The position numbers were made by a program, and so were the translations under genes. From DASQPR01 sp035713725 (lineage in GTDB: Bacteria; Actinomycetota; Actinomycetes; Mycobacteriales; Micromonosporaceae): a stretch of DNA of 15,970 bases. The DNA lies in contig DASTMZ010000218.1 in assembly GCA_035713725.1 (NCBI GenBank), positions 1 through 15,970 of the forward strand. The letters are read 5' to 3'. Below the pieces are notes generated by a model. That model was not told the DNA's origin. It did no database searches and worked only from the letters and a program-made list of their open reading frames with translations. Position 1 is the stretch's first letter. Each line of letters opens with the position of its first letter. This document shows positions 1 to 7,016 of this stretch, piece by piece.

Positions 1-456
1 CGGGCCGGTGTCCGTGGTCAACGTTGGGATGAGCGCCTTGGTACGGGTGAGCACCTGGTCGTCCGTACCGTCCACGTGCGCCAGCACGATCGCCTGGCGA
101 CCGTCATCGGACCGCATGGCACGCGATCCGGTCGACCAGTAGGACACCACGTCGGAGACATCCGCCTGCGATCGGAGCCGATCGGTGACCGCACGACCGG
201 CCGACGCCGCGGCCTGGTCGTCGACTGTGCCGTGCTGCGCGGTCACGAGTAACGCCAGGTTGGCCTCGCCGCCGAAGCGCGAATCGATCAGCTGTTGGGC
301 TCGAGTGGACTCGGCGGCCGGATCATCGAAACCGCCACCTTTCAGCTTGCCGAACGCGCCGACGCCGACGACCAGCGCCGCGATCATGATCAGTCCGGCG
401 ATCGCGAGCAAGGTGCGGGGCCGGCGTGCCACGAAGGTGCCATAGCGGTACAACAT
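1..456 (-). CDS. MMPL family transporter, N-terminal part (cut by window start)
   Basis: The minus strand is open from an ATG at 456 to the window edge, giving 152 residues of a protein that continues outside. It begins MLYRYGTFVARRPRTLL, then a membrane helix at about residues 15-36, then an extracytoplasmic segment with FGGEANLALLVTA. That is the usual start of actinobacterial MMPL (RND superfamily) exporters: a short cytoplasmic arm with basic residues, TM1, then the first periplasmic porter domain. The start is supported by a GGGGGAC ribosome-binding site about six bases upstream (463-470). It is divergent from a TetR regulator, and palindromic sites lie in the spacer, so TetR control is likely. 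Family members export lipids or drugs; the substrate cannot be told. About four fifths of a typical 700+ residue protein lies outside the window. Confidence 0.9.
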   Translation of the reverse strand, partial: MLYRYGTFVARRPRTLLAIAGLIMIAALVVGVGAFGKLKGGGFDDPAAESTRAQQLIDSRFGGEANLALLVTAQHGTVDDQAAASAGRAVTDRLRSQADVSDVVSYWSTGSRAMRSDDGRQAIVLAHVDGTDDQVLTRTKALIPTLTTDTGP

Positions 457-530
457 GATCAACGTCCCCCTGACTCAATGTTTACGATGTCAACATCGCA
501 CAGTATGCTAACGCTGTCAACATCGGCAGA
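457..530. promoter_or_regulatory. Divergent MMPL/tetR control region with two operator copies
   Basis: A perfect inverted repeat CGATGT-CA-ACATCG lies at 485-498. A near copy, CGCTGT-CA-ACATCG, lies at 512-525, exactly 27 bases further on. On the plus strand, TTTACG (481-486), a 17-base spacer and TATGCT (504-509) form a plausible promoter for tetR. On the minus strand, TTGACA (520-515), a 17-base spacer and GATGTT (497-492) form a plausible promoter for the MMPL gene. Each operator copy overlaps these elements, so a regulator bound here could repress both directions. This is the usual design for TetR autoregulation; binding by the adjacent TetR protein is inferred. Confidence 0.6.
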
Positions 531-1271
531 ATGGACGGCATGAGTACCACTGCATCGCGCGGCACCTACCACCACGGCGACCTGGCCAACGCACTCTCGT
601 CCGCCGCGCTCGATCTCGCCCGCCGCGGCGGGCCGGAAGCGGTGGTGCTACGCGAGGCGGCCCGACAGGTCGGTGTCTCGGCCACCGCGGCCTATCGCCA
701 CTTCGCCGGTCACGAGGATCTCATCGAGACCGTGCAGCAGCTGTGCCAGACGGAGCTGGTCGGCCGGATGGCCGCCGAACTGGCCGCCGGCGTCCCGGAG
801 GCCGATCCGCAGCGCGAGGCGTTGCGACGGCTACGCGCGCTCGGTCGTGGGTACGTGCAATTTGCGCAGTCCGAGCCCGGCCTGTTCCGGACCGCGTTCA
901 GTCATCGGGACGGCCCGCTCGACGAGCAGTGGGCGGCGCTGCTCGCGGCGCCGGGGTTCCAAGAGCTGACAGCGACACTGGACGCGATGGCCGACACCGG
1001 CGTGCTCGACCCGGCGCATCGGGTGGGGGCCGAGCTCGTGGCGTGGACCGGCGTACACGGATTGTCCATGCTGATCCTCGACGGACCGCTGGGGGCATTA
1101 CCGGCGGCCGAGTTGGAAGGCGTGATCAACCGCGTGCTGGACGCGATCACCACCGGGATCCTCGGCCGTGAGGTGATGTCGCCCGGCCGTGGCGACGGTC
1201 CACGCGGCGCCGCCCGAACTCGCGCCGGCGGACCGACGCGACGTGCGTCACCGGGCGGTCGGCGCAAGTGA
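531..1271 (+). CDS. TetR family transcriptional regulator, WHG domain
   Basis: This DNA-binding repressor has a TetR N-terminal domain at residues about 14-64. The helix-turn-helix is at about 40-59 (LREAARQVGVS then AYRHFAGHEDL). The C-terminal ligand domain carries W-x-G-V-H-G at 172-177, the signature of the TetR WHG subfamily. Two in-frame starts are possible, ATG at 531 and ATG at 540; neither has a strong ribosome-binding site, and the shorter form (MSTTASRGTYHHGD) fits the family equally well. The last 30 residues are a glycine/arginine-rich tail not typical of the family, and the 3' end overlaps the convergent MFS gene by 24 bases. Likely target: its own promoter and the divergent MMPL gene. 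The ligand is unknown. Confidence 0.9.
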   Translation: MDGMSTTASRGTYHHGDLANALSSAALDLARRGGPEAVVLREAARQVGVSATAAYRHFAGHEDLIETVQQLCQTELVGRMAAELAAGVPEADPQREALRRLRALGRGYVQFAQSEPGLFRTAFSHRDGPLDEQWAALLAAPGFQELTATLDAMADTGVLDPAHRVGAELVAWTGVHGLSMLILDGPLGALPAAELEGVINRVLDAITTGILGREVMSPGRGDGPRGAARTRAGGPTRRASPGGRRK

Positions 1272-2552
1272 ACGGAGATCGTCGTCGACGGTGCGCGGCA
1301 CGCAAGCGCGCCAGCCCGCGACGGTTGCCGCGACGAGGGCGAACCACAACACGATGAATGGCGCCGCCCACCCGCCGGTCGCACCGTGCAATATGCCGAA
1401 GAGCACGGGACCGCACGCCGCGATCGTGTAGCCGATGCCTTGCGCGAACGCCGACAGGGAAGCGGTCGTCGATGGAGTGGCGCTGCGGTACCCCATCAAC
1501 GTCAACGAAAGCGGGAACATGCCGCCGCCGATGCCGGCCAGCACCATCCATCCCCACGAGGCGGCCGGCGCGAGGTTCATGCCGGCGTACGCGCTGCCCA
1601 TACAGACGCTGAGGAACAGCACCAGCGGTCGGTGGTAGCGAGGCGGTACGGTCGGCGCGAGCATCGAGGTCGGGATCGCCATCGCGGACATCAGCGCGAC
1701 CATCCACCCTGCCGTGCTGTCGCTGATCGAGTGCTCGGTGAGGAAGCGTTCAAACCATCCGAAGGCGACGTAGGCCGCCAGCGACTGGAACGCGAAGAAG
1801 AACGTGACCATCCAGGCGATCCGACTGCGCGCGAGCATTCGGGCGCGGATCCGCACTCGGCCGGTGGCGAGATGACCGTCGCTGCGCGCCATCGCGAGCC
1901 ACGGCAGGACCGCTACCGCGCTCAGCACTGCCCATGATCCGATGGCGAGACGCCATGCGTCCGGTCCGCCAGCGATCGACCCGATGGGTACGGTCAGCCC
2001 GGCGCCGGCCGTCGTACCGATCGCCATCGCGGTCGTATAGAGCGCGGTCATGCTGCCGATCCGATTCGGGAAGTGCGACTTGACCTCCATCGGCATCAGC
2101 ACGTTCGCCACCGCCGCACCGGCCAGACTCAGCACGCTCAACGCGAGGAACGCCCAGACCGTGCCGACCACGGCGCGACTGACCAGGCCGGCGGTCATGG
2201 TGATCATCGCCAGGAGGAGCAACCGATGCGGTCCGGCGCGAGATGCCAGCCGTGGCGCGAGCGCACCGAGCACCGCGAAGCACGCGGCAGGCAGCGTCGT
2301 GATGACGCCGGCGACCGCGCTGTTGGTGTGCATGCTCGTCTGCACGTCGCTCAGCACCGCACCGACGCTGGTCACCGCGATCCGCATCGACAGCCCGGTG
2401 AGCAGCAGCGCGGCGATCAACACGCGGCGGTCCCGAGCCGCGCTCGGTGCTGGACTGTCCACCGCAGCGTCGGCGGGTGCCCGGCTGCCGACCGCGTTGG
2501 AACGGGAGTCGACGATGGTGCTGTCCGCCCCGTCCTGACTACCGCCTGGCAT
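1248..2552 (-). CDS. MFS transporter, CynX/NimT-like
   Basis: A 434-residue polytopic inner-membrane protein with about 12 hydrophobic segments starting near residue 44. The first helix and loop, LTGLSMRIAVTSVGAVLSD, and the following SAVAGVITTLPAACFA resemble the CynX (COG2807, cyanate permease/NimT) branch of the major facilitator superfamily, which moves small organic anions or nitroimidazole-type compounds. The substrate is not predictable. An unusually long hydrophilic N-terminus of about 42 residues, rich in Ala, Ser and Asp, precedes TM1. The ATG at 2552 has only a weak GAGACGG upstream, so a later start within this arm is possible. The 3' end overlaps tetR. No strong evidence ties it to the TetR regulator beyond convergence. 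Confidence 0.88.
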   Translation of the reverse strand: MPGGSQDGADSTIVDSRSNAVGSRAPADAAVDSPAPSAARDRRVLIAALLLTGLSMRIAVTSVGAVLSDVQTSMHTNSAVAGVITTLPAACFAVLGALAPRLASRAGPHRLLLLAMITMTAGLVSRAVVGTVWAFLALSVLSLAGAAVANVLMPMEVKSHFPNRIGSMTALYTTAMAIGTTAGAGLTVPIGSIAGGPDAWRLAIGSWAVLSAVAVLPWLAMARSDGHLATGRVRIRARMLARSRIAWMVTFFFAFQSLAAYVAFGWFERFLTEHSISDSTAGWMVALMSAMAIPTSMLAPTVPPRYHRPLVLFLSVCMGSAYAGMNLAPAASWGWMVLAGIGGGMFPLSLTLMGYRSATPSTTASLSAFAQGIGYTIAACGPVLFGILHGATGGWAAPFIVLWFALVAATVAGWRACVPRTVDDDLRSLAPTAR

Positions 2553-2587
2553 GCCGTCTCGCTTTCGTACGCCGACTCGACGCCCCC

Positions 2588-2593
2588 AGGCTA
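2588..2593 (-). promoter_or_regulatory. Candidate -10 element of the MFS gene
   Basis: TAGCCT on the minus strand fits the actinobacterial TANNNT -10 consensus and sits about 36 bases upstream of the MFS start. No convincing -35 hexamer was found. This is a weak call, made because the 162-base divergent spacer otherwise shows no clear promoter for this gene. Confidence 0.25.
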
Positions 2594-2714
2594 GGTGGTC
2601 GGACGGGCCGCTCGGAATGCTCGGCAGACGCTGTTACGTCACACGTCCGGATTGCCGGATCGATCCCGTCGCGTGCCGGTACCGATCCAGTGTCCGAGGT
2701 GAGACGCTCGATCC

Positions 2715-3131
2715 ATGACCGACGGCGACGACCCCCGGGCGGCCGACGACCGTGTGACCGATCTCGACGTACCGGCCGGCGAGCGGGTCATCGACCTCGA
2801 CGTACCACCGGATCGGACCTTGGTGACACGCCGCCGCCGGCGCGTGAGCACCGCGCTCCCGGTGCTGATCGCGCTGATGATCGGTGCGGTGATCGGCTAC
2901 GGCGCGGCAGACGTGCGCGGCCAGCGCCAGCCGGCGCCCTCTCCGGTGCCGCGCATGCACACCGTGGTGGTGACCGAAGACGGTCGCAGCCAGACGTTCA
3001 CCATGCCGAGCGGCTCCGTCGTGACCACGCCGGCGGTGGTCAGCAGTTGCTCGATCACCATCGACGGGAAGTTCGCCGACTTCATCTCGCGCGTCGTCGG
3101 CAACGCCGAATGCGGCGCCACGGTGCCTTAA
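2715..3131 (+). CDS. Small single-pass membrane protein, unknown function
   Basis: A 138-residue protein that I do not recognise. Residues 1-44 are cytoplasmic and acidic, and contain a duplicated motif: V-x-D-L-D-V-P at 14-20 and again at 25-31. A run of five arginines (39-43) precedes one membrane helix (about 45-63). The extracytoplasmic part, residues 64-138, is beta-rich with a Pro-rich linker (73-79). It has only two cysteines there (112 and 133), which could form a disulfide. Topology by the positive-inside rule is N-in/C-out. A GAGGTGA sequence 12 bases upstream of ATG is a distant ribosome-binding site. It stands alone between divergent and convergent neighbours. Coding is supported by codon bias and the clear topology. 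Confidence 0.7.
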   Translation: MTDGDDPRAADDRVTDLDVPAGERVIDLDVPPDRTLVTRRRRRVSTALPVLIALMIGAVIGYGAADVRGQRQPAPSPVPRMHTVVVTEDGRSQTFTMPSGSVVTTPAVVSSCSITIDGKFADFISRVVGNAECGATVP

Positions 3132-3158
3132 ACCCGTTGGTACGCCAGCGGTAGCGCG

Positions 3159-3192
3159 TCCGGGGTCTGACGGCATCCGGGGTTCGACGGCG
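3159..3192. repeat. Two tandem 17-bp imperfect repeats
   Basis: TCCGGGGTCTGACGGCA (3159-3175) is followed directly by TCCGGGGTTCGACGGCG (3176-3192), 14 of 17 bases identical. They fill the short gap between two convergent genes and end where the ankyrin gene's stop codon begins. No role can be assigned; a slippage duplication is the simplest explanation. Confidence 0.5.
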
Positions 3193-4680
3193 TCACACGT
3201 CGGGCTCGGGCGTCACCGGCGCTAGCAGATCGATCAACGGTTGGTGCGCGAAGTGGCGTGCCCAGCCGAGCGGCGTCGCGTCGAAGCGATGGTCGCGCAG
3301 TTGCGGATCGGCACCGAGCCGCAACAGCGTTTCCGCAAGCCCTACGTTGCCCTCGCCGGCAGCCACGTGCAGTGCCGTCTGCCAGGGCTGATCGACCGGC
3401 GCATCGCTGCGGCCGAACGAGTTCACGTCGAAGCCCGCACCCACCAACAGTTCCACCGAGTTCGGCGCGCCCATCTGGGCGGCCCACGTCAGCAGGCCTG
3501 GACGAGCGCGCCGGGCCGCCACCGCGATCGATGGACCGGCATCGCGCACCGCGTCGGCGTCGCCGGCCAGAGCGGCCGCCACGAATGCGTCGGCCGGGGT
3601 CAACCGCGCAGGATCGCCGCCGAGCGCGATGAGTTGCTCGGCGAGCGCGCGATGACCGTTGACGAGCGCGGTCTCCACCGGTGTCGCACCGTTGGCGTCG
3701 CGCGCGCGCAGGTCGTGAAACGGTCCGGTGACGTCGACTCCGTTCGCCGCGAGCAGCGCCACGCGCTCACGCTGGTCGTGGGTCACCGCCCACCACAGCA
3801 GGTTGCTCAGCATCGTGGCCGACGACTCGAGCGCATCGCCGAGTAGCCGGTGCCACGGACCGCCGGCACCGCGGCCGAGGCCGAACTCGAACAGCACTGC
3901 GAGGTGTTCGTCGTTGGCCAGAAACATCCGGTTGTAGAGCGCCTGGCCGTCGTTCGGATCCGCACCGGCCTCGAGGAGCAGCCGCGCGAACGCGGTCGCG
4001 TACGGATGCCAGGGCTCGCCGTGCTCGCCCCACCCGAGGACACCGGTCAGGACCGTGAAGGGAGTCGGCAGACCGTGCCAGAAGCGGCCGTCGTTCGGAT
4101 CCGCCCCGGCGGCGAGCAGCAGTCGCGCCGTGTCCAGTGTGGCGGCACGGTCGGCCGGCGGATCCGGTCGGGCGTACGCCTGATACAGCAGCGGCGACCA
4201 GCCGTACGGGGTGGCGAGCGACGCGTCCGCGGCGAGCAGTCGGCGCACCTCGGCCACATCGGCACACGCGGCCGCCACCGCAAGGCTCTGGCTCGGCAGC
4301 TCAGGGTGTTCGTTGAGCAGTCGGGCGGCGCCGGCTCGGTCCGATCCGCCGTCCTCGCTGTAGGTCAGGCAGACAAGTCGCAAGAAGCGGTCGGTCAGCG
4401 GCTCGCCGTCCGGTGCCGGCGAACCCGGCGACCACATCCGTGCTCGTACCACTTCGACGTGTCGTCGAAGTCGAGCCCAGCCACCGAAGCCGTACCGGCG
4501 AGCGACGACCAGCTGCGCGGCAGACAGCGGGAGGTCCGGCGCGGCTGGGGGATCGGGGTGGAACTCGGTGACGAGCGCGACCGCGTCGGCATCACCGGCG
4601 CGCACGGCACGTTGCAGCTCACGAGCTTGCTTGCGCAGCTGATCCACGTCCGGATCGGCGGGAAGCGGGACGGTCGGCAT
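3193..4680 (-). CDS. Ankyrin-repeat protein
   Basis: A 495-residue protein, predicted cytoplasmic (no signal peptide or membrane helix). After the N-terminal segment LPADPDVDQLRKQARELQRA, shared by a bacterial group of ankyrin proteins, come several ankyrin units. These are seen best in the repeated ARLLLAAGADPNDG / ARLLLEAGADPNDG, LVGAGFDVN and TALHVAAGEGNVGLAETLLRLGADP. Ankyrin repeats mediate protein-protein contacts; the partner is unknown. The start is set by ATG at 4680 with a perfect AAAGGAGG six bases upstream. A longer in-frame start at 4758 would run through that site and its hairpin and is rejected. Two ankyrin units carry an identical 19-base stretch (3945-3963 and 4086-4104), consistent with repeat duplication. 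A small hypothetical gene on the same strand lies 180 bases upstream. Confidence 0.85.
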   Translation of the reverse strand: MPTVPLPADPDVDQLRKQARELQRAVRAGDADAVALVTEFHPDPPAAPDLPLSAAQLVVARRYGFGGWARLRRHVEVVRARMWSPGSPAPDGEPLTDRFLRLVCLTYSEDGGSDRAGAARLLNEHPELPSQSLAVAAACADVAEVRRLLAADASLATPYGWSPLLYQAYARPDPPADRAATLDTARLLLAAGADPNDGRFWHGLPTPFTVLTGVLGWGEHGEPWHPYATAFARLLLEAGADPNDGQALYNRMFLANDEHLAVLFEFGLGRGAGGPWHRLLGDALESSATMLSNLLWWAVTHDQRERVALLAANGVDVTGPFHDLRARDANGATPVETALVNGHRALAEQLIALGGDPARLTPADAFVAAALAGDADAVRDAGPSIAVAARRARPGLLTWAAQMGAPNSVELLVGAGFDVNSFGRSDAPVDQPWQTALHVAAGEGNVGLAETLLRLGADPQLRDHRFDATPLGWARHFAHQPLIDLLAPVTPEPDV

Positions 4681-4685
4681 GGCGG

Positions 4686-4731
4686 CCTCCTTTCGCCTGC
4701 CGGCTGGTCCGCGATGCCGGCCGAAAGGAGG
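4686..4731 (-). promoter_or_regulatory. SD-sequestering hairpin in the ankyrin gene leader
   Basis: Read as mRNA (minus strand), CCUCCUUUCG followed by GCCGGC is upstream of an 11-base loop, then GCCGGC, a three-base AGG bulge, and CGAAAGGAGG. The two arms pair perfectly as 10 plus 6 base pairs, and the downstream arm contains the whole Shine-Dalgarno AAAGGAGG of the ankyrin gene, whose ATG is five bases beyond it. The upstream arm extends to UCACCUCCUUUC, which matches the usual 3' tail of bacterial 16S rRNA. Structure and sequence are directly seen; a role as a translational switch is inferred. Confidence 0.6.
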
Positions 4732-4860
4732 TGAGCCATCGGCACCACAACTCGTCAACCGGTGAGGTGGGCTCTGCCCTTTCCGCGGACCCGGTGGCGT
4801 CCTACCCCGCCGGGCACGATGGTACCTGAGGCCGCCCGCCGGTCCGCCGCTGAATCGCGG

Positions 4861-5172
4861 TCAGGGTTCGTAGAGCGCCGTGTAGGCGGCCGAGGCGGCG
4901 TCACGTTGGTTGTCACGCTGCGCGACGGACCATTCCCGCGTCGCGCGGTCGACCGCGATCGTGGTCCAGCCTCGGCCGTCCTCGTCGCTCAGGTGGACGA
5001 GAACCGTGTCGCCGTCGTATTCGACGCGGACGCGATGTGTCGGGTGGCCCTCCTCGTTCAGCGCACGGGACTTGCCGCTCGCCGCGGGAGCGACGGCGAC
5101 GAACGAGTTCCAGCGGCTCCGCCGCGCATCGGGTCGTGGTGCGGCCGCGCTTCGCCCATCAGCCATGCGCAC
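4861..5172 (-). CDS. Small conserved-type hypothetical protein
   Basis: A protein of 103 residues from GTG at 5172, or 101 from ATG at 5166 (MADGRSAAAPRP). The N-terminal 35 residues are basic and disordered. The rest forms a compact, amphipathic segment (HRVRVEYDGDTVLVHLSDEDGRGWTTIAVDRATREWSV split over two strands) ending in an Ala-rich helix. It has no signal peptide or membrane helix and I do not recognise the family. It begins 42-48 bases after the alcohol dehydrogenase stop on the same strand, so it may be the last gene of that operon. The ribosome-binding site is weak. Coding is supported by a well-behaved beta-strand pattern, not by motif. Confidence 0.6.
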   Translation of the reverse strand: MRMADGRSAAAPRPDARRSRWNSFVAVAPAASGKSRALNEEGHPTHRVRVEYDGDTVLVHLSDEDGRGWTTIAVDRATREWSVAQRDNQRDAASAAYTALYEP

Positions 5173-5214
5173 ATCATGTCCCGTACGTCTGACTGGAGGC
5201 GCTCGCCGGCGCGG

Positions 5215-6240
5215 CTACGGCACGAGGATGGCCCGGCCGCGTACCCGTCCGGCATCGAGGTCGGCGATCGCATCGACGGCCGCGTCCAGCGGATACGTAC
5301 GAGTGTGCAGCGTGACCCGCCCGGTCTGCGCCAGCACCATCAGCTCGGCGAGGTCGTTGTACGTCCCGACGATGTTGCCGACGATATTGCGCTCCGTCGA
5401 GATGATGTCGAGCGTCGGTACGTGCAGCATGCCGCCGTACCCGATGACGTAATACGAGCCGCCTCTGGCCGTCATCGCAAACCCGTCGTTCTCGGCGCCC
5501 TGCTCCGCGACGAAGTCGAGGACGACGTCCGCGCCGAGGCCGCCGGTCAGGTCCCGTACCCCGTCGACGTGTGCGCCGTCGGCCACCACGGTGTGCGCGG
5601 CACCAAGCTGCGCGGCGAGCGTCAACGCATCGGGATTGCGGTCCACCACGATGACGGTCGTCGCGGTCAGCGCGGCGAGGCACTGGATGCCGATGTGGCC
5701 GAGGCCGCCCGCGCCGATGACCACGCACGTGGTGCCCGGATAGAGCAACGGGATCGCCTTGCGCACCGCGTGGTACGCCGTGATGCCGGCGTCGGCGAGC
5801 GCCGCGACGTCCTTCGGTTGCGTGGTCGGGTCGAGCTTGACGCACGCGCGCGCCGAAGTCCGCAGATACTCCGCCATGCCGCCGTCGCCGTCGAGACCGG
5901 GAAACGAACTATTCGTACAGTGCATGTCCTGTCCGGCTCGGCAGGCGCGACAGAGCCCGCAGGTCGGCGACGGATGCAGGATCACCGTGTCGCCGGGCGC
6001 GACGTTGGTCACCGCGGCGCCGACCTCGTGCACCCAGCCGGCGTTCTCGTGGCCGAGCGTGTACGGCAGCGGAGGATGCATCGCCGCGTCCCACTGCCCC
6101 TCGATGATGTGTAGGTCCGTGCGACATACCCCGGCGCCGCCCACCTTCACGATCACATCGAGTGGACCCTGGATGGTCGGTTCGGCCACCTCCGCCACGA
6201 CAGGTTGCTCGTGGTACCCATGCAATCGAACCGCCTTCAT
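5215..6240 (-). CDS. Zinc-dependent NAD alcohol dehydrogenase (prm/mim operon type)
   Basis: A 341-residue medium-chain dehydrogenase/reductase that interconverts an alcohol and its aldehyde or ketone. Catalytic-zinc ligands are visible as Cys39 in GVCRTD and His64/Glu65 in GHENAG. The four structural-zinc cysteines are 94, 97, 100 and 108 (TCGLCRACRAGQDMHC). The Rossmann fold has G-A-G-G-L-G at 176-181 and an acidic residue, Asp200, at the end of the second strand, which favours NAD over NADP. The start overlaps the stop of the DUF59 gene by four bases (ATGA), so translation is coupled. In propane-monooxygenase (prm/mim) operons the matching gene oxidises the alcohol product. Here the alcohol source is not encoded nearby. 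Confidence 0.93.
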   Translation of the reverse strand: MKAVRLHGYHEQPVVAEVAEPTIQGPLDVIVKVGGAGVCRTDLHIIEGQWDAAMHPPLPYTLGHENAGWVHEVGAAVTNVAPGDTVILHPSPTCGLCRACRAGQDMHCTNSSFPGLDGDGGMAEYLRTSARACVKLDPTTQPKDVAALADAGITAYHAVRKAIPLLYPGTTCVVIGAGGLGHIGIQCLAALTATTVIVVDRNPDALTLAAQLGAAHTVVADGAHVDGVRDLTGGLGADVVLDFVAEQGAENDGFAMTARGGSYYVIGYGGMLHVPTLDIISTERNIVGNIVGTYNDLAELMVLAQTGRVTLHTRTYPLDAAVDAIADLDAGRVRGRAILVP

Positions 6241-6992
6241 CTGGCCTCCTCGGTGTCATCCCGGTTCGTGACAGTGGCCGCGCGTGCCGCGAGGCGCCCG
6301 TCGATGCGCTCCGGGTAGCGGTGCTGCAACATGCCGTGGCAGATGCTCGTGTTCGCGTCGATGCCGACCTGCGTGGTGCGCGCTTTGCGCAGATGTAGCG
6401 CGACATCCGCGGCGGCCACGCGGCTGCCGGTTGTTGGGTCGATCAGCAGCGGCGCATCGTCGCCGATGTCGAGGCCCAGGTCGGCGCGGCGACGTCGAAG
6501 GCGCTGCAGCGCCGGTGACGCTGTCACATCGCCGAGCGTCATGCCGGTCAGCGCTGCCGGTGTCACCCCGGCGGTCAGCAGCGGCTGGCACACAACGTTC
6601 GTGTTCGCAAAGACGGCCTTGCGGAGAAAGTTCCGACGCAGCTCATCCAGCTCGGCAACCGCTTCGCCGCGGAACGACCGAACAAACCCGGCGTGCGCCG
6701 CGACGCCGTCGTTGATGGCCGCCGCTGCGAAGTGGTCCTCCAACACGATTTCGGTGGTACGCACGCCATCCAGCGCGCTGACGGCGTCGTATGCGTCAGC
6801 CACCATCAGAAATGCGAAGTTCGGCGCGCAGAAGTAGGTCGGCAGGCGCAGCCGGACAGTGACCGCGCCGTCGCCGGAGACCGTGCACGACGTGACGAAC
6901 CCGAGCGACGTGATCGGTTCGTCGAGTTCGGGGTCACGCACCGTGTCCAGCGCCGCGATGATCCGGTCGGTGCCGGATAACGCCGTCGTCAC
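6237..6992 (-). CDS. DUF59/MIP18-domain protein with long C-terminal extension
   Basis: A 251-residue protein starting at GTG 6992, with GGTGGTGAT just upstream as ribosome-binding site. Residues about 9-85 form a DUF59 (MIP18/PaaD-like) domain: RDPELDEPITSLGFV at 19-33 and the cysteine of PTYFCAPNF (Cys55), the family's usual functional cysteine. DUF59 proteins assist iron-sulfur or other metal-centre maturation. The remaining 160 residues are not a known DUF59 part and hold two more cysteines, NVVCQPL (135) and ICHGMLQHRYP (218), which could bind a metal. Gene order (24 bases after the amidohydrolase, 4-base overlap with the dehydrogenase) matches prm/mim operons, where it may help build the di-iron hydroxylase; that role is inferred. 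Confidence 0.85.
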   Translation of the reverse strand: MTTALSGTDRIIAALDTVRDPELDEPITSLGFVTSCTVSGDGAVTVRLRLPTYFCAPNFAFLMVADAYDAVSALDGVRTTEIVLEDHFAAAAINDGVAAHAGFVRSFRGEAVAELDELRRNFLRKAVFANTNVVCQPLLTAGVTPAALTGMTLGDVTASPALQRLRRRRADLGLDIGDDAPLLIDPTTGSRVAAADVALHLRKARTTQVGIDANTSICHGMLQHRYPERIDGRLAARAATVTNRDDTEEAR

Positions 6993-7016
6993 AAGATCAC
7001 CACCAGACCGCCGGTG

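Noticed and set aside
3945..4104. Identical 19-base direct repeat inside the ankyrin gene
   Set aside because: Both copies encode the same part of an ankyrin unit (AGADPNDG), so protein repeat structure explains it.
3850..4734. 294-codon open frame on the plus strand opposite the ankyrin gene
   Set aside because: Arg/Gln-rich translation without a domain; ankyrin repeats are clear on the other strand.
4762..6114. 450-codon open frame on the plus strand opposite the alcohol dehydrogenase
   Set aside because: The alcohol dehydrogenase motifs are unambiguous on the minus strand. A perfect SD-like GAAAGGAGGTGA lies just upstream on the plus strand, but it is the other arm of the ankyrin leader hairpin and has no ATG, GTG or TTG at normal distance.
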